Shown here: piece after piece, positions 17,823-20,186 of the stretch
Position numbering within the stretch: position 1 is the stretch's first letter
How the letters are laid out: every line of letters begins with the position of its first letter
From: Comamonas sp.
GTDB taxonomy: Bacteria; Pseudomonadota; Gammaproteobacteria; Burkholderiales; Burkholderiaceae_C
Direction of reading: 5' to 3'
Assembly (NCBI GenBank): GCA_018384835.1
Contig: JAHAYB010000434.1
Coordinates: 1 to 20,186 of the forward strand
DNA length: 20,186 nucleotides
Notes under the pieces: model-generated
Seen by the model: the letters and a program-made list of their open reading frames with translations, nothing else
The model's database searches: none
Told to the model about the DNA's origin: nothing
Made by a program: the position numbers and the translations under genes

Positions 17823-18430
17823 TGCCGCCTATGTCTGCTTGCGCCCCCTCTCCCTCTGATTGGCTGCTGCGCTGGCAGCATTTATTGCCCCCGGCCAGCC
17901 GCATTCTGGATATTGCTTGCGGCAGCGGGCGGCATGTACGCCATTTGGCGGCTTTGGGGCATCAGCTCACCGGTATTGACCGCGATAGCGCCGCCCTAGC
18001 CAGCTTGGCCGCTGCTTGCCCCCAGGCTGAATTGCTAGAGGCCGACTTGGAGCAGCCCCAAGCCCCTTGGCCAGCGGCGGGGCGGCAGTTTGATGCCGTT
18101 ATCGTCACCAACTACCTCTGGCGGCCTTTGTGGGCGCAGATTTTGGCCAGTGTGCAAGCTGGCGGCTTGCTGCTGTATGAAACTTTTTCCCATGGTCAGG
18201 CTGACTATGGCCGCCCCAGCCGCCCCGAGTTTTTGTTGCAACCGGGGGAGCTATTGCAACAATGCGCTCCCCAAGCAGGCTGGCAGGTGATTGCTTATGA
18301 AAACGGCCTGCTGCCCGTGCCGGGGCGCAGCCAGCCCAAAGTGGTGCAGCGCATTGCCGCACGCAAGCCCCACGCCAGCGCCGCGCAATTGCCCGCAGAC
18401 TGGCTGCGCCCAAGGGATAACAAGCCCTAG
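17822..18430 (+). CDS. Class I SAM-dependent methyltransferase
   Basis: The product has 202 residues. SAM-binding motif I is ILDIACGSGRH (28-38). The acidic end of strand 2 is GIDRD (51-55), and the acidic residue of the adenine site is in LLEADL (71-76). Motif IV-like DAVIVTNYLWRPL is at 91-103. This is the standard Rossmann methyltransferase core without an extra recognition domain, comparable in size to TehB-like or small-molecule methyltransferases. The substrate is unknown. The ATG at 17822 overlaps the stop of the 62-residue membrane protein gene. An in-frame TTG (17813) is unlikely. The cluster MFS, membrane protein and methyltransferase may be one transcript ending before dapA. Confidence 0.9.
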   Translation: MPPMSACAPSPSDWLLRWQHLLPPASRILDIACGSGRHVRHLAALGHQLTGIDRDSAALASLAAACPQAELLEADLEQPQAPWPAAGRQFDAVIVTNYLWRPLWAQILASVQAGGLLLYETFSHGQADYGRPSRPEFLLQPGELLQQCAPQAGWQVIAYENGLLPVPGRSQPKVVQRIAARKPHASAAQLPADWLRPRDNKP

Positions 18431-18433
18431 AAT
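18428..18433 (+). promoter_or_regulatory. Candidate -10 element for dapA
   Basis: TAGAAT overlaps the stop codon of the methyltransferase gene and lies 60 bases before the dapA ATG. The -35 region is weak, so this is tentative. Confidence 0.3.
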
Positions 18434-18493
18434 GGCGGGTTTGCACCCTCTGGAGCAGCGGGTGTCTGTTTGAGCTTTCAGGATGATTGATTT

Positions 18494-19390
18494 ATGAGCA
18501 CCACCACCGTCGCCCTCCAAGGCAGCATTGTTGCCCTGATTACCCCCATGCAAGCAGACGGTAGCGTTGACTACCCCGCTCTGCGCAAACTGATTGACTG
18601 GCATATCGAAGAAGGCACGCACTGCATTGGTGTAGTCGGCACCACGGGCGAGTCCCCCACCGTGACGGTAGAAGAGCATTGCGAAATCATCCGCGTAGCG
18701 GTGGAGCAAGCCGCTGGCCGTGTGCCCGTCATGGCCGGTTGCGGTGGCAACAGCACCCGCGAGGCAATTGCCCTGGCGCAATACGCTAAAAAGGTTGGCG
18801 CAGACAGCCAGTTGCAAGTCGTGCCCTACTACAACCGCCCCACGCAAGAAGGCATCTACCAACACTTCAAAGCCATTGCTGAGGCCGTAAGCGACCTGCC
18901 CATGGTGCTCTACAACGTACCTGGGCGCACCGTGGCCGATATGCAGCATGACACCGTGCTGCGCCTGGCACAGATTGACAGCATCATCGGCATCAAAGAG
19001 GCCACCGGCAATATCGAACGCGCCCAGTGGCTGATTCAGGAAGTACCCGCTGGCTTTGGCGTGTACTCTGGTGACGACCCCACCGCTGTAGCGCTGATGC
19101 TGTGCGGCGGCCACGGCAATATCTCGGTCACGGCCAACGTTGCGCCACGCCTGATGAGTCAGCTTTGCACCGCCGCCATTGCTGGTGACCGCGATACCGC
19201 TATGCGCATCCAGCGCCAGCTCATGCCCGTACACCGCCACCTGTTTGTCGAGGCCAACCCCATCCCCGTTAAATGGGCCGTGGCACGCATGGGGCATTGC
19301 CAAAGCCATGCCCGCTTGCCCATGACTGACCTGACCCCCGCCAACCAGCCCGTGGTGGAAACCGCCCTGCGCAGCGCCGGTCTGCTGTAA
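18494..19390 (+). CDS. dapA: 4-hydroxy-tetrahydrodipicolinate synthase (DapA)
   Basis: DapA condenses pyruvate with aspartate semialdehyde, the committed step toward diaminopimelate and lysine, as a cytosolic tetramer. The 298-residue TIM-barrel protein has all key residues: Thr50/Thr51 in VGTTGES, Tyr140 in VLYNVPGRT, Arg145, and the Schiff-base Lys168 in GIKEATGN. These match E. coli Thr44/45, Tyr133, Arg138 and Lys161. The conserved VVPYYNRP is present. AGGA lies ahead of the ATG at a usable distance. It is followed by bamC 29 bp downstream, the order known from many proteobacteria. The stretch [12 protein letters not shown] near the C-terminus looks less conserved than the rest. Confidence 0.97.
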   Translation: MSTTTVALQGSIVALITPMQADGSVDYPALRKLIDWHIEEGTHCIGVVGTTGESPTVTVEEHCEIIRVAVEQAAGRVPVMAGCGGNSTREAIALAQYAKKVGADSQLQVVPYYNRPTQEGIYQHFKAIAEAVSDLPMVLYNVPGRTVADMQHDTVLRLAQIDSIIGIKEATGNIERAQWLIQEVPAGFGVYSGDDPTAVALMLCGGHGNISVTANVAPRLMSQLCTAAIAGDRDTAMRIQRQLMPVHRHLFVEANPIPVKWAVARMGHCQSHARLPMTDLTPANQPVVETALRSAGLL

Positions 19391-19419
19391 GCCTTTTTTC
19401 AAGTTACCTGATACCAACC

Positions 19420-20186
19420 ATGAAAGACACTGCTGTGCCCACTACCTTGCAAGCTGCCCCTGTGTCCACCGTGCTACTGCGTGCCAGCTTGCTGGGCTTG
19501 GCGGTGGCCGTTTCTGCCTGCTCCGTCATTCAAGAAGAAAAAATTGAATACAAAAGCGCCAAAAAAGCCAGCACGCTGGAAGTACCGCCCGACCTGACCC
19601 AACTGACCAAAGACAGCCGCTACAGCGCCCCGCAGGAAACCTCGGTTTCCGCCCTGGCCATGCAGGCCGGTCAGGCGCAAGTGCCCGTGGTGGAACGTGC
19701 CGCCCCGCTGGAAGTGGGTGATGTGCAGATTCTGCGTGATGGTGACAAGCGCTGGCTGCTGGTCAAGCGCCCCGCCGAACAACTATGGGAGCCGACCCGT
19801 GAGTTTTGGCTAGACCACGGCTTCAACATCGACCAGGAAAAGCCCGAGCTGGGCATCATCGAAACCGACTGGGCAGAAAACCGCGCCAAGTTGCCGCAGG
19901 ACGTTATTCGTTCCACTCTGGGCAAGGTGTTTGATTCGCTCTACTCCACCGGTGAGCGTGACCGCTTCCGCACCCGCCTGGAGCGCCGCCCTGATGGCCA
20001 GACGGTAATCTTCATCACCCACCGAGGTATGGAAGAGGTGTACAGCAGCGCCCAGAAAGACCAAACCATCTGGCAGCCCCGCGCTGCTGACGCTGAGTTG
20101 GAAACCGAGTTTCTGCGCCGCCTGATGATCAAGCTGGGCAGCAGCGAGGAAGAATCCAAAGCCCTGGTCGCTTCTGTGGCCGCTGG
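19420..20186 (+). CDS. bamC: Outer membrane assembly lipoprotein BamC (3' end outside window)
   Basis: The frame is open from the ATG at 19420 to the right edge (255 codons). A hydrophobic signal segment (about 17-33) ends in the lipobox VSAC, with Cys34 as the lipidated residue. The next part, EYKSAKKASTLEVPPDLTQL, is the conserved unstructured stretch by which BamC binds BamD. The two helix-grip domains follow: WLLVKRPAEQLWEPTREFW in the first, then the start of the second. BamC is an accessory lipoprotein of the BAM complex that inserts beta-barrel proteins into the outer membrane. The n-region before the signal is long, so the GTG at 19471 is another possible start. It forms a unit with dapA. 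Confidence 0.92.
   Translation, partial: MKDTAVPTTLQAAPVSTVLLRASLLGLAVAVSACSVIQEEKIEYKSAKKASTLEVPPDLTQLTKDSRYSAPQETSVSALAMQAGQAQVPVVERAAPLEVGDVQILRDGDKRWLLVKRPAEQLWEPTREFWLDHGFNIDQEKPELGIIETDWAENRAKLPQDVIRSTLGKVFDSLYSTGERDRFRTRLERRPDGQTVIFITHRGMEEVYSSAQKDQTIWQPRAADAELETEFLRRLMIKLGSSEEESKALVASVAA

Noticed and set aside
18251..19417. Open frame of 388 codons on the minus strand, opposite dapA
   Set aside because: It is the antisense shadow of dapA, whose catalytic residues are all present on the plus strand.

Overview
The window looks like a chromosomal segment of a betaproteobacterium in Burkholderiales, most likely Comamonadaceae. The reasons are the GC-rich codon use, the dapA-bamC pair at the right end, an orphan-looking pilU, and protein sequences of folE, parE and arsC that read like that family. 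This placement is from sequence feel, not from a database search.

Left part (1-4700): the tail of an unrecognised gene enters from the left edge. Four minus-strand genes/RNAs follow: a LysE/RhtB exporter, a small probable secreted protein coupled to folE, folE (GTP cyclohydrolase I), and tRNA-Arg(ACG) with a strong hairpin terminator between the tRNA and folE. Next come a plus-strand EEP-family phosphodiesterase (YbhP-like) and, convergent with it, a chemoreceptor whose only recognisable sensor is a cytoplasmic C-terminal Cache-like domain.

Middle left (4700-8840), plus strand: pilU (twitching motility ATPase), a rho-independent terminator, a histidine-rich ZIP metal transporter, a membrane-anchored M14 zinc peptidase that overlaps it, and arsC.

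Island (about 8840-14290), minus strand: four co-directional genes of clearly lower GC sit between arsC and the 3' end of parE. They are a fused nuclease-methyltransferase (HsdM-like), a specificity subunit (HsdS), an AAA/ABC-type ATPase, and a DUF4276 (TOPRIM-like) protein. A 35-bp imperfect direct repeat (31/35), which is the last codons of parE, flanks the block. One copy is the real parE end. The other now encodes the last 12 or so residues of the DUF4276 protein. The block therefore looks like a 5.4-kb defence cassette inserted at the parE 3' end, although no integrase is present. HsdM and HsdS are joined by a T7 run phased for a -1 frameshift, and hsdS has no ATG or GTG start. The ATPase plus DUF4276 pair resembles OLD/PARIS-type modules, so the island may combine restriction with a second abortive-type layer.

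Right part (14250-20186): parE (topoisomerase IV subunit B, minus), then on the plus strand an MFS transporter, a 62-residue membrane protein overlapping a SAM-dependent methyltransferase, dapA (lysine/DAP synthesis), and bamC (outer-membrane assembly lipoprotein) running off the right edge.
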